Below are positions 54,122 through 63,857 of a DNA stretch of 64,000 nt, piece after piece (within the stretch, counting starts at the first letter, position 1; the number at the start of each line of letters is the position of its first letter). The position numbers and the translations under genes are program-made. The notes below the pieces were generated by a model. It was not told the DNA's origin. It did no database searches and worked only from the letters and a program-made list of their open reading frames with translations. The DNA is from Flavobacterium fluviatile (GTDB taxonomy: Bacteria; Bacteroidota; Bacteroidia; Flavobacteriales; Flavobacteriaceae): NCBI RefSeq assembly GCF_010645065.1, contig NZ_JAADZW010000002.1, positions 186,001 to 250,000 of the forward strand. Reading direction: 5' to 3'.

Positions 54122-55462
54122 ATGAAAAAGGTGGGTAACCATAATTCGATCTCAAGGAAATTATTGCTTAGCTTGTCGCTATCGCTGATTTTCTCCCTAA
54201 CTTCATTTGCTCAAGATCCTGCTGCAGCTCCTGCGGCGACTGAAGCTGCTGCTGCTCCGGCTGCGGCAACTGGAGGTGGTGATCCGGTAAAAGGGAAAGA
54301 ACTTTTTAATGCAAATTGCGCTGCATGTCACAAATTAGATGCTAAATCAACTGGTCCTGCTTTAAGAGGGGTAGCTGATAAGCATGATAAAGCCTGGCTT
54401 TATAAATGGATACACAACAGTTCTGATATGATTAAATCAGGCGATCCTGTTGCTGTTAAACTTTTCGAGGAAAATAATAAGTCGGTAATGACTTCTTTTC
54501 CTCAGTTATCTGAGGGTGATATTGATAATATTATAGCTTATACTTCTGAAGTAAAGGCTGAGCCTGCTGCTGGTGCTGGTGGTGCAGCAACTCCTCCGGG
54601 TACTAATGTTCAGGCTGGAGGAATTTCTAATAATATTATTTTAGGAGCTCTTGCTCTTGTAATGGGTATTTTGGTTGTAATGTTGTTCATGGTGAACAAA
54701 GTTTTAACTAAAGTTGCAAATAAAAATGGTATTGAGGTTGCTCCAAAAGTAGCGACTACTCCAATTTGGAAAGCTTTTGTTAGGAATCAATTTTTAGTGT
54801 TGGTTACTGCTATATTTTTACTTTTGGCAAGTGGTTATTTTGTTTATGGTTATTTAATGCAGGTAGGAGTTGATCAAAATTATGAGCCAATTCAGCCAAT
54901 TCACTATTCTCACAAGATTCATGCTGGTGATAATGAAATCAACTGTAAATATTGTCACTCTGCTGCACGTGTAAGTAAAACAGCTGGAATTCCTTCTTTA
55001 AATGTCTGTATGAACTGTCATAAAAATATTTCTGAAGTTGCTGAAACTACTGCTACTGCTGAATATAGCAAAGCGTTTTATGATGGTGAGATTCAAAAAT
55101 TGTATGATGCTGTTGGTTGGGATAAAACTAAGCAGGTCTATACTGGCAAAACCAAACCGGTTAAATGGGTTCGTATTCATAATTTGCCTGATTTTGTGTA
55201 TTTCAATCACTCACAACACGTTTCAGTTGCAGGACTTGAATGCCAAACTTGCCACGGTCCTGTACAGGAGTTTGAAATCATGAAGCAGTACTCTAAATTA
55301 ACAATGGGATGGTGTGTTGATTGCCATAGAAAAACTGATGTTAAGATGGAAGGAAATGCATATTATGATAAAATTCATGCTGAACTTTCTAAAAAATACG
55401 GTGTAGAGAAATTAACTGCAGCGCAAATGGGAGGTTTAGAATGCGGTAAATGCCACTATTAA
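54122..55462 (+). CDS. actA: Alternative complex III multiheme subunit ActA with extra monoheme domain
   Basis: Electron-transfer subunit of the quinol:cytochrome c/oxygen supercomplex. The 446-aa product has a signal peptide ending FAQD, an Ala/Pro-rich linker, a monoheme cytochrome c domain (CAACH, 66-70, with a later Met), two hydrophobic segments (about 170-195 and 220-242), then five CxxCH sites: 275, 296, 374, 398 and the C-terminal 441 (CGKCHY). That makes six potential hemes. First gene of actABCDEF-coxBA. Confidence 0.92.
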   Translation: MKKVGNHNSISRKLLLSLSLSLIFSLTSFAQDPAAAPAATEAAAAPAAATGGGDPVKGKELFNANCAACHKLDAKSTGPALRGVADKHDKAWLYKWIHNSSDMIKSGDPVAVKLFEENNKSVMTSFPQLSEGDIDNIIAYTSEVKAEPAAGAGGAATPPGTNVQAGGISNNIILGALALVMGILVVMLFMVNKVLTKVANKNGIEVAPKVATTPIWKAFVRNQFLVLVTAIFLLLASGYFVYGYLMQVGVDQNYEPIQPIHYSHKIHAGDNEINCKYCHSAARVSKTAGIPSLNVCMNCHKNISEVAETTATAEYSKAFYDGEIQKLYDAVGWDKTKQVYTGKTKPVKWVRIHNLPDFVYFNHSQHVSVAGLECQTCHGPVQEFEIMKQYSKLTMGWCVDCHRKTDVKMEGNAYYDKIHAELSKKYGVEKLTAAQMGGLECGKCHY

Positions 55463-55494
55463 TCGAATTATTAAGATTTTAATATTTATATACA

Positions 55495-58400
55495 ATGTCA
55501 TCAAACAAAAAATACTGGAAAAGTGTTGAGGAACTAGAAAATAGTTCTATTGTTGAGGCGCTTAGAAATAACGAATTTGTTGAAGAAATTCCTACGGATG
55601 AATTCTTAGGAAATGCAGATGCTCTTGCATCTTCAGGAACTTCACGTCGTGACTTTTTAAAGTACGTAGGATTTAGTACTGCAGCTGTTACTTTAGCTGC
55701 TTGCGAAGGTCCTGTTCACAAATCGATACCTTATGTGTTACAACCAGAACAAATCATTCCTGGTGTTGCAGATTATTATGCAACTACAGTTTTTGATGGT
55801 TTTGATTTTGCTAATCTTTTGGTAAAAACTCGTGAGGGTCGTCCAATTAAAATTGAAAACAATACAATTGCTGGTGCTAAATTTGCCGCGAACGCAAGAA
55901 TTCATGCTTCTATTTTAGGATTATATGATAGCGGTCGTTTAAAAGAGCCAAAAATAGATGGTAAGGATTCTACCTGGCCTGCAGTTGATTTAAAGATTAA
56001 ATCAAGTTTAGCTGATGCGAAAGCTAAAGGTGGGCAAGTAGTCTTATTGACGAATACTTTAGCGAGTCCGTCTACAGAAAAACTAATCGCTGAGTTTATT
56101 GCAAAAAACCCTAATGCTAAGCATGTAGTTTATGATGCAGTTTCTTCATCTGAGGCTTTAGATGCTTTTGAATCTGTATACGGTCAAAGAGCTTTAGTTG
56201 ATTATGATTTTTCAAGAGCTAATTTAATTGTATCAGTTGGTGCTGATTTCTTAGGAGACTGGCAAGGAGGAGGATACGATTCTGGATATGCAAAAGGACG
56301 TATTCCTCAAAATGGAAAAATGTCTCGTCATTTCCAGTTTGAATCAAATATGACATTATCAGGAGCTGCTGCTGATAAGCGTATTCCAATGACTATAGCT
56401 GCTCAAAAACAAGCTTTGGTCCAAATTTATAATATTGTTATAGGTGCTTCTATCCCTGTTGCTTTAGACGGAAGCGTTAAAGCTGAAGTAGTTAAAGCTG
56501 CCCAGCAACTTAAGGCTGCTGGATCAAAAGGAGTTTTAGTATCTGGAATTGAAGATAAAAATGCTCAATTATTAGTTTTAGCTATCAATCAGGTATTGGC
56601 TAGTGAAGCTTTTAGTACTGCAGGAGCAAGACAAATTAGAAAAGGTTCTAATGCTGTCGTAACGCAGTTTATTAAAGATTTGAATGCAGGAAATGTTCAT
56701 ACTTTAATTATGAGTGGTGTTAATCCTGTTTACACATTAGCTGACTCAGCTTCTTTTGTTTCTGGATTGAAAAAAGTTAAAACTTCTGTTGCTTTTGCAT
56801 TAAAAGAAGATGAGACTGCATCTGTTGTTACTGTTGCTGCTCCAGCTCCCCATTATTTGGAATCTTGGGGAGATGTTGAAATTACAAGCGGAACTTATAG
56901 CTTAACTCAACCTACAATCCGTCCAATCTTTAATACAAAACAATTTCAGGATGTTTTATTGTCATTAAACGGTACAGCGGGTACTTTTTATGATTACTTA
57001 AAAGCTAATTCTGGTGGGTTTACTGCCGGATCTTCTTGGAATAAAGTATTGCATGATGGTGTAGCGATTGTTGGTTCTACAGCCTTATCTGGCGGAGCTA
57101 TAGATGCTGCGTCTGCTGCTAATGCAGTTGCAAAATCTAAATCTGCTGGAGATTTCGAATTGGTATTATATACTAAAACGGGACTAGGTGATGGACAACA
57201 TGCAAATAATCCATGGCTTCAAGAGTTTCCTGATCCAATTACAAGAGTTTCCTGGGATAATTATGTTACAGTTTCGAAAGCTGATGCGGTAAAAATTGGA
57301 TTGTCTAATGAAATTGTTGCAAATGGTGGTTTAAATGGTAGTTATGCTACTATCACTACTGCTGAAGGTGTTAAATTGGAAAATGTACCTGTTATAGTTC
57401 AGCCAGGCCAGGCAGTTGGAACATTAGGTCTCGCTCTTGGTTACGGTCGCAAAGCTGCTTTGAAAGAAGAAATGCAAGTAGGTTTAAATGCTTACGCTTT
57501 ATATAAAGGATTTAATGGTGTTCAATCAGTATCTATCGTTAAAGCTGCTGGAGAACATGAATTTGCTTGTGTTCAGGGTCAGAAAACTTTAATGGGTAGA
57601 GGAGACATCATTAAAGAGACTACTTTAGATGTATTTAATAAAGAAACTGCTGAGCATTGGAATGAAAAACCAATGGTATCTTTAGATCATCAGGAAGTTG
57701 AAGCTACAACTGTAGACTTGTGGGAATCATTTGATCGTACAACTGGTCACCACTTTAATCTTTCTATTGATTTAAATGCTTGTACTGGTTGTGGAGCATG
57801 TGTTATTGCTTGTCACGCAGAAAACAACGTGCCTGTTGTTGGTAAAGCAGAGGTGAGAAGAAGCCGTGATATGCACTGGTTACGTATCGATAGATATTAT
57901 TCTTCTGAAAGTACTTTTGAAGGTGATAATGAAAGAAAAGAAGGAATTGCCGGGTTGTCTAGTTCATTGTCTACATTTAATGAAATGGAAAACCCAGGGG
58001 AAAACCCACAAGTAGCGTTCCAGCCTGTAATGTGTCAACACTGTAACCACGCACCTTGTGAGACAGTTTGTCCAGTTGCTGCAACTTCTCATGGTCGCCA
58101 GGGTCAAAATCACATGGCTTATAACAGATGTGTTGGTACTCGTTATTGTGCAAACAACTGTCCGTATAAAGTGCGTCGTTTTAACTGGTTCCTGTACAAT
58201 AAAAACAGTGAATTTGATTATCACATGAATGATGATTTAGGGCGTATGGTTTTAAATCCAGATGTTAATGTTCGTTCTCGTGGTGTTATGGAAAAATGTT
58301 CTTTCTGTATTCAAAGTACTCAGGCTGTTATTCTTGAGGCTAAGCGTCAAGGAAGAGTTGTTGGTAAAGACGAATTCAACAATGCTTGTGCATGTTCTGC

Positions 58401-58554
58401 AGCTTGTTCTTCCGGAGCAATGGTGTTTGGGGATGTAAATGACAAAGAAAGCGAAGTTGCAAAACTTGCCGAAAGTGAAAGATCTTATCACTTATTAGAA
58501 CATGTTGGTACAAAACCAAACGTTTTTTATCATGTTAAAGTTAGAAACGTTTAG
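55495..58554 (+). CDS. actB: Alternative complex III iron-sulfur subunit ActB (molybdopterin-oxidoreductase-like)
   Basis: A 1019-aa extracytoplasmic subunit. The N-terminus has a variant Tat motif SRRDFLK (50-56) with a hydrophobic stretch and lipobox-like LAAC (Cys70). The first about 740 residues resemble a molybdopterin oxidoreductase that in this family no longer binds molybdenum. The C-terminal part is a ferredoxin-like four-cluster domain: CTGCGACVIACH, CQHCNHAPCETVCP, CANNCPYK, CSFCIQ and CACSAAC. It passes electrons from quinol to ActA/ActE. Confidence 0.95.
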   Translation: MSSNKKYWKSVEELENSSIVEALRNNEFVEEIPTDEFLGNADALASSGTSRRDFLKYVGFSTAAVTLAACEGPVHKSIPYVLQPEQIIPGVADYYATTVFDGFDFANLLVKTREGRPIKIENNTIAGAKFAANARIHASILGLYDSGRLKEPKIDGKDSTWPAVDLKIKSSLADAKAKGGQVVLLTNTLASPSTEKLIAEFIAKNPNAKHVVYDAVSSSEALDAFESVYGQRALVDYDFSRANLIVSVGADFLGDWQGGGYDSGYAKGRIPQNGKMSRHFQFESNMTLSGAAADKRIPMTIAAQKQALVQIYNIVIGASIPVALDGSVKAEVVKAAQQLKAAGSKGVLVSGIEDKNAQLLVLAINQVLASEAFSTAGARQIRKGSNAVVTQFIKDLNAGNVHTLIMSGVNPVYTLADSASFVSGLKKVKTSVAFALKEDETASVVTVAAPAPHYLESWGDVEITSGTYSLTQPTIRPIFNTKQFQDVLLSLNGTAGTFYDYLKANSGGFTAGSSWNKVLHDGVAIVGSTALSGGAIDAASAANAVAKSKSAGDFELVLYTKTGLGDGQHANNPWLQEFPDPITRVSWDNYVTVSKADAVKIGLSNEIVANGGLNGSYATITTAEGVKLENVPVIVQPGQAVGTLGLALGYGRKAALKEEMQVGLNAYALYKGFNGVQSVSIVKAAGEHEFACVQGQKTLMGRGDIIKETTLDVFNKETAEHWNEKPMVSLDHQEVEATTVDLWESFDRTTGHHFNLSIDLNACTGCGACVIACHAENNVPVVGKAEVRRSRDMHWLRIDRYYSSESTFEGDNERKEGIAGLSSSLSTFNEMENPGENPQVAFQPVMCQHCNHAPCETVCPVAATSHGRQGQNHMAYNRCVGTRYCANNCPYKVRRFNWFLYNKNSEFDYHMNDDLGRMVLNPDVNVRSRGVMEKCSFCIQSTQAVILEAKRQGRVVGKDEFNNACACSAACSSGAMVFGDVNDKESEVAKLAESERSYHLLEHVGTKPNVFYHVKVRNV

Positions 58555-58591
58555 TAAAAATAATTATTAATTAGAAACAATATAAAGGATT

Positions 58592-59995
58592 ATGTCGTCT
58601 CACTACGAAGCACCCATTAGAAAACCTTTAGTTATAGGTGATAAATCATATCACGATGTAACTGTAGATGTAGCTGCTCCTGTTGAAGGACCAGCAAATA
58701 AGCAATGGTGGATTGTATTTTCAATCGCATTAATAGCCTTCCTTTGGGGATTAGGTTGTATTATTTACACTGTATCTACCGGTATCGGAACATGGGGATT
58801 AAATAAAACAGTTGGCTGGGCTTGGGATATCACCAATTTCGTTTGGTGGGTAGGTATCGGTCACGCAGGAACATTAATTTCTGCGGTATTATTACTTTTC
58901 CGTCAGCGGTGGAGAATGGCGATTAACCGTTCTGCAGAAGCTATGACAATCTTCTCTGTGGTCCAGGCAGGTTTATTCCCAATTATTCACATGGGACGTC
59001 CATGGTTAGCGTACTGGGTATTACCTATTCCAAATCAATTCGGATCACTATGGGTAAACTTTAATTCACCATTGCTTTGGGACGTATTTGCGATTTCAAC
59101 GTATCTTTCAGTATCATTGGTTTTCTGGTGGACTGGTTTATTGCCTGACTTTGCTATGCTTCGTGATAGAGCAATAACTCCATTTAATAAAAGAGTTTAT
59201 TCTATCCTTAGTTTCGGTTGGAGCGGTAGAGCAAAAGACTGGCAGCGTTTTGAAGAAGTATCTTTAGTATTAGCTGGTTTAGCTACTCCTCTTGTACTGT
59301 CTGTACATACGATTGTATCCATGGACTTTGCTACTTCTGTAATTCCAGGATGGCATACAACAATTTTTCCTCCATACTTCGTTGCAGGAGCAGTTTTCTC
59401 TGGATTCGCAATGGTAAATACATTGTTGATTGTTATGAGAAAAGTTTCTAACCTTGAGGCATACATCACATTACAACATATCGAGTTAATGAACATCATT
59501 ATCATGATTACTGGATCTATTGTTGGTGTGGCTTATATTACTGAGTTATTTGTGGCTTGGTATTCAGGTGTAGAATATGAGCAGTATGCATTCTTAAACA
59601 GAGCTACAGGTCCTTACTGGTGGGCATATTGGGCGATGATGACTTGTAACGTTTTCTCCCCTCAGTTTATGTGGTTCAAAAAACTAAGAACAAGTATTAT
59701 GTTCTCATTTGTAATTTCGATTGTAGTAAACATCGGAATGTGGTTTGAAAGATTTGTAATTATTGTTACTTCTTTACATAGAGATTACCTTCCATCTTCT
59801 TGGACAATGTTCTCACCAACGTTTGTCGATATTGGAATTTTCATTGGAACAATTGGTTTCTTCTTTGTATTGTTTTTATTGTACTCTAGAACATTCCCTG
59901 TAATTGCTCAGGCAGAGGTTAAAACAATTTTGAAAGGAACAGGAGATAATTACATTAGAGAAAGAGCAAATAGTAAAGATTCACATCATGAGTAA
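58592..59995 (+). CDS. actC: Alternative complex III quinol-binding subunit ActC (NrfD-like)
   Basis: A 467-aa NrfD/PsrC-type membrane protein with about ten membrane helices. It has the family GIGHAGTLISAVLLLFRQRWR, IIHMGRPWLAYWVLP and MFSPTFVDIGIFIGTIGFFF segments and probably holds the quinol site. Its last codons overlap actD by 8 bp. Confidence 0.95.
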   Translation: MSSHYEAPIRKPLVIGDKSYHDVTVDVAAPVEGPANKQWWIVFSIALIAFLWGLGCIIYTVSTGIGTWGLNKTVGWAWDITNFVWWVGIGHAGTLISAVLLLFRQRWRMAINRSAEAMTIFSVVQAGLFPIIHMGRPWLAYWVLPIPNQFGSLWVNFNSPLLWDVFAISTYLSVSLVFWWTGLLPDFAMLRDRAITPFNKRVYSILSFGWSGRAKDWQRFEEVSLVLAGLATPLVLSVHTIVSMDFATSVIPGWHTTIFPPYFVAGAVFSGFAMVNTLLIVMRKVSNLEAYITLQHIELMNIIIMITGSIVGVAYITELFVAWYSGVEYEQYAFLNRATGPYWWAYWAMMTCNVFSPQFMWFKKLRTSIMFSFVISIVVNIGMWFERFVIIVTSLHRDYLPSSWTMFSPTFVDIGIFIGTIGFFFVLFLLYSRTFPVIAQAEVKTILKGTGDNYIRERANSKDSHHE

Positions 59996-60512
59996 TAAAG
60001 TAATATATGCCATTTATAATGACGATGATATTTTGATGGATGCAGTAAAGAAAACAAGAGCTGCTCATCACCATATTGAAGAGGTTTTTACTCCATTTCC
60101 GGTTCACGGATTGGATAAAGCCATGGGCTTAGCGCCAACTAGATTAGCAATTTGTGCTTTCCTGTATGGATGTGTTGGTATTTCTGTTGCTACTTTTATG
60201 ATGAGTTATATCATGATTCATGACTGGCCTCAGGATATTGGTGGAAAGCCAAGTTTTAGTTTCATTCAAAATATGCCTTCATTTGTGCCGATTATGTTTG
60301 AAATGACTGTATTTTTTGCTGCTCACTTAATGGTTATTACTTTTTACATGAGAAGTAGATTATGGCCTTTTAAGCAAGCTGAAAATCCTGATGTAAGGAC
60401 GACAGATGACCATTTCTTAATGGAAGTTTCTGTAAATGATAACGAAGCAGAGCTTGTTTCTTTCTTCGAGGGTACAGGAGCTGTAGAAGTTAAAGTAATT
60501 GAAAAGAATTAA
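59988..60512 (+). CDS. actD: Alternative complex III subunit ActD (DUF3341)
   Basis: A 174-aa membrane protein of DUF3341: an N-terminal VIYAIYNDDDILMDAVKKTR...HHIEEVFTPFPVHGLDKAMGL segment, two membrane helices (about 57-80 and 100-122), and a soluble C-terminus ending SFFEGTGAVEVKVIEKN. Structural/bridging subunit without cofactors. Confidence 0.94.
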   Translation: MSNKVIYAIYNDDDILMDAVKKTRAAHHHIEEVFTPFPVHGLDKAMGLAPTRLAICAFLYGCVGISVATFMMSYIMIHDWPQDIGGKPSFSFIQNMPSFVPIMFEMTVFFAAHLMVITFYMRSRLWPFKQAENPDVRTTDDHFLMEVSVNDNEAELVSFFEGTGAVEVKVIEKN

Positions 60513-60520
60513 TTGTAGCT

Positions 60521-61066
60521 ATGAAAAGGATATATAAAATAACACTTTTAGTTGGTATAACTATTTTGGTTTCATCTTGCCACAATAATTCGGCACCAAA
60601 CTATCAGTATTTCCCAAATATGTATGAGTCGGTAGCATATGAGCCTTATGCAGAGTCAAAAGTATTTAAAGGCGGAAAGGAAGGACAGCTTCCTGTAGAA
60701 GGAACTATTAACAGAGGTTTTGAACCCTGTGAATATGAAAATTCAACAGCAGGATATGAATTGGCCAAAGCTAATTTAAAATCACCTTTAACTGAAGAAG
60801 AAAAAAATTCTGAAAAAGGAAAAGAACTTTTCGAAATTTATTGTATCAGCTGCCATGGTGCAACTGGAAACGGTAAAGGAAAATTGGTTGAAAGAGAAAA
60901 ATTTCTTGGAGTACCTAGCTATAAAGACAGAGAGATCACTGAAGGAAGTATTTTTCACGTTGAAACTTATGGTTTAAATGCAATGGGTTCACATGCAAAT
61001 CAATTAAGTGCCCACGAACGTTGGTTAGTTGCTGACTATGTTCTAAAACTGAAAAGCCAATTATAA
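60521..61066 (+). CDS. actE: Alternative complex III monoheme cytochrome c subunit ActE
   Basis: A 181-aa lipoprotein: lipobox LVSSC (Cys20), then an ActE-specific region (YFPNMYESVAYEPYAES), and a cytochrome c domain with CISCH (108-112) and a GSHANQLS segment near the axial ligand. It hands electrons to cytochrome oxidase. The next gene follows immediately. Confidence 0.95.
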   Translation: MKRIYKITLLVGITILVSSCHNNSAPNYQYFPNMYESVAYEPYAESKVFKGGKEGQLPVEGTINRGFEPCEYENSTAGYELAKANLKSPLTEEEKNSEKGKELFEIYCISCHGATGNGKGKLVEREKFLGVPSYKDREITEGSIFHVETYGLNAMGSHANQLSAHERWLVADYVLKLKSQL

Positions 61067-61093
61067 TTGTTGAACAAACTGATCGTAATAGAT

Positions 61094-62617
61094 ATGTACA
61101 CATTTTCAAGTAAATTAAAAACTTTTTCTATCATTCTAATGACCGTTGGTATATTAGGGATTGGATATGGTTTTTTAAACGCTCCTAAAAATATTGAAGA
61201 GGTTGAAACTCTTCTTAAAAAAGAAGCATCAGAGCATGGTGGAGGTCATCATGAAGCTGCTGCAGCTCATCATGAAGAAAAAACTGAAACTATTCACGAA
61301 GAAAAAGCTGAAGAGGTTGCTCATCATGAAGTGGTTGAAGAAACACACGCAGCTGTTGCAGTTAATAAAGATTCAGTTGTTGCAAATGAAGATACAGTTC
61401 ATGAAGTAAAAACTGAAATAGCACACGAAACAGCTGTTGCAAGTCATGAAGTAAAAGCAGAAAAGCACGAAGATGTTTCTCATGGACATGATCCTAAAGC
61501 TCATGCTGAACATGTCCTACATCAATTACAAAACAAGCCTTGGTCTGCTTTGTATGTTGCCTGTATTTTCTTCTTACTGCTTTCTATGGGTGTTTTAGCG
61601 TTTTATGCTATCCAACAAGTCGCTCAGGCAGGATGGTCTCCGGTATTGTTTAGAGTTATGCAGGGAATTACAGCTTATTTACCAGCTGGTTCTATTATTT
61701 TCTTTATTATTTTGGTTCTTTGCGGTTTACATTTTAATCATATTTTTGTTTGGTTAGGAGAAGGGGTTACAGATCCGAAAAGCCCAAATTATGATGCCAT
61801 TATTGCAGGAAAATCTGGTTATTTGAACTTTCCTTTTTGGATTGCTAGAGCTTTTATATTTTTATTAGGATGGAATATTTACCGTCATTTTTCAAGAAAA
61901 AACTGTTTAGCACAAGACGAAGCTAATGACGATCTTTACTACAAAAAGAATTTCAAAGCCTCTGCTGGATTTTTAGTATTCTTTATTGTTTCTGAGTCTA
62001 TTATGGCCTGGGACTGGATTATGTCTTTTGACCCGCACTGGTTCAGTACTTTATTTGCTTGGTATGTTTTCGCTTCATTTTTTGTAAGTGGTATCACAGC
62101 AATAGCATTGGTAACTATTTACTTAAAATCTAAAGGATATTTAGAGCATGTAAATACAAGTCATATTCATGATTTAGCAAAATTCATGTTTGGTATTAGT
62201 GTATTCTGGACTTATTTATGGTTCTCTCAATTTATGTTGATTTGGTATGCAAATATTCCTGAGGAGGTAACTTATTTTGTTACAAGAATTCAATTATATA
62301 ATTTGCCTTTCTTTGGTGCTGTAGTTATGAATTTTGTTTTCCCATTATTGATATTGATCAACACAGATTTTAAACGACTTAACTGGGTTATTGTAATGGC
62401 GGGTATTGTGATCTTATTAGGACACTATATTGATTTCTTTAATATGATTATGCCTGGTACAGTTGGTGACAGATGGTTTATTGGTGTTCCTGAAATTGCA
62501 TCTATTCTTTTCTTCTTAGGTTTATTTATTTTCGTAGTGTTTACTGCTTTGAGTAAATCTCCTTTGTTAGCAAAAAGAAATCCTTTTATAGAAGAGAGTA
62601 AACATTTTCATTATTAA
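61094..62617 (+). CDS. actF: Alternative complex III subunit ActF with His-rich N-terminal insert
   Basis: A 507-aa NrfD-like membrane protein with about ten helices (AIQQVAQAGWSPVLFRVMQGI ... AWDWIMSFDPHWFSTLFAWYVFAS ... PGTVGDRWFIGVPEI), second quinol-type subunit. Between TM1 and TM2 (about residues 45-145) lies a His/Glu/Ala/Val-rich stretch with over twenty His. ATG at 61094 gives a membrane start (MYTFSSKLK); a TTG directly after actE is less likely. Confidence 0.93.
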   Translation: MYTFSSKLKTFSIILMTVGILGIGYGFLNAPKNIEEVETLLKKEASEHGGGHHEAAAAHHEEKTETIHEEKAEEVAHHEVVEETHAAVAVNKDSVVANEDTVHEVKTEIAHETAVASHEVKAEKHEDVSHGHDPKAHAEHVLHQLQNKPWSALYVACIFFLLLSMGVLAFYAIQQVAQAGWSPVLFRVMQGITAYLPAGSIIFFIILVLCGLHFNHIFVWLGEGVTDPKSPNYDAIIAGKSGYLNFPFWIARAFIFLLGWNIYRHFSRKNCLAQDEANDDLYYKKNFKASAGFLVFFIVSESIMAWDWIMSFDPHWFSTLFAWYVFASFFVSGITAIALVTIYLKSKGYLEHVNTSHIHDLAKFMFGISVFWTYLWFSQFMLIWYANIPEEVTYFVTRIQLYNLPFFGAVVMNFVFPLLILINTDFKRLNWVIVMAGIVILLGHYIDFFNMIMPGTVGDRWFIGVPEIASILFFLGLFIFVVFTALSKSPLLAKRNPFIEESKHFHY

Positions 62618-62636
62618 TATTTAAAGAAATAAACAG

Positions 62637-63827
62637 ATGACAAGTTTGTTGGTAATTATAGTTTTAGTTTTATTAGCAGTTGCATTATGGCAATTGACCA
62701 AGATTTTCGATCTTACTCAGGTTGGGGCTTCTTCGGACGATTCTCAGGTTGCATCTGATAATGATAACAATGTTCAGGGATATATTATGTTTGGCTTTCT
62801 GGCTTTCATTTATATCTTTACAATTTATGGTTTACTGAAATGGGGTAATTTAGCACTCCATACGCCTGCATCGGCGCATGGTCTTTTAGTAGATAATTTA
62901 ATGAATATTACTTGGGTATTAATTTTTACTGTTCAGGTCATTACTCAGGGTTTACTATATTGGTTTTCTTTTAAATACAAAGGGAACAAAGATAAAAAAG
63001 CATTATTTTTTGCAGATAGTAATAAATTAGAAGCAATTTGGAGTATTATTCCATCGGTTGTTTTAGCAATCTTAATTCTTTACGGATTGTATGCATGGAA
63101 TAACATTATGTTTGTTGACAAAGATGAAGATGTAATAGAAATCGAATTATATGCTCAACAATTTAAGTGGACAGCAAGATATGCCGGAGCTGATAACACT
63201 TTAGGTAAAGCAAATGTTCGTTTGATTGAAGGTATAAATACTTTAGGTGTTGATATGTCTGATCCAAATTCTCAGGATGATATCGTAGTTACTGAATTAC
63301 ACCTGCCTAAAGGTAAAAAAGTACATTTCAAAATGCGCTCTCAGGATGTTTTACACTCAGCTTATTTTCCTCACTTCAGAGCTCAAATGAACTGTGTTCC
63401 TGGTATGGTCACTGAGTTTGCCTTTGTTCCAACTTATACAACTGCTGAGTACAGGGAGCTGCCTTTTATGATTAAAAAAGTAGCAAATATCAATAAACTT
63501 AGAAATGAAAAAAGTGCTGAGTTAGTAGCTAAAGGAGGTACAGCATTAGATCCTTATACATTTGATTACTTATTGTTGTGCAATAAAATTTGTGGAGCAT
63601 CTCATTACAATATGCAAATGAAAGTTGTTGTAGATTCTCCTGAAGACTATAAGAAGTGGTTAAGTGAGAAAACAACTTTGGCTCAGGATATCAAAGCTGC
63701 GTCTGCAGCTGAAAAACCAGCTGAGGGAGCTGAAGCAACTACAGATACAGCTTCAAAAGTAAAAGATACTGTAAAAGCGGTTATTGATACTGTTAAGGCA
63801 GCTGTAGCAAAAGTTGCTGTTAAATAA
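62637..63827 (+). CDS. coxB: Cytochrome c oxidase subunit II
   Basis: A 396-aa subunit with an N-terminal helix, two further helices (about 50-75 and 135-165), and the periplasmic CuA domain: VLHSAYFPHFRAQMNCVPGM and CNKICGASHYNM with Cys315, Cys319, His323 and Met326, plus an upstream His. The C-terminal Ala/Lys tail is low complexity. Placed after the act genes, consistent with the ACIII-oxidase supercomplex. Confidence 0.96.
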   Translation: MTSLLVIIVLVLLAVALWQLTKIFDLTQVGASSDDSQVASDNDNNVQGYIMFGFLAFIYIFTIYGLLKWGNLALHTPASAHGLLVDNLMNITWVLIFTVQVITQGLLYWFSFKYKGNKDKKALFFADSNKLEAIWSIIPSVVLAILILYGLYAWNNIMFVDKDEDVIEIELYAQQFKWTARYAGADNTLGKANVRLIEGINTLGVDMSDPNSQDDIVVTELHLPKGKKVHFKMRSQDVLHSAYFPHFRAQMNCVPGMVTEFAFVPTYTTAEYRELPFMIKKVANINKLRNEKSAELVAKGGTALDPYTFDYLLLCNKICGASHYNMQMKVVVDSPEDYKKWLSEKTTLAQDIKAASAAEKPAEGAEATTDTASKVKDTVKAVIDTVKAAVAKVAVK

Positions 63828-63857
63828 TATTATTAAGAAAATTTAAAGTACACATAT

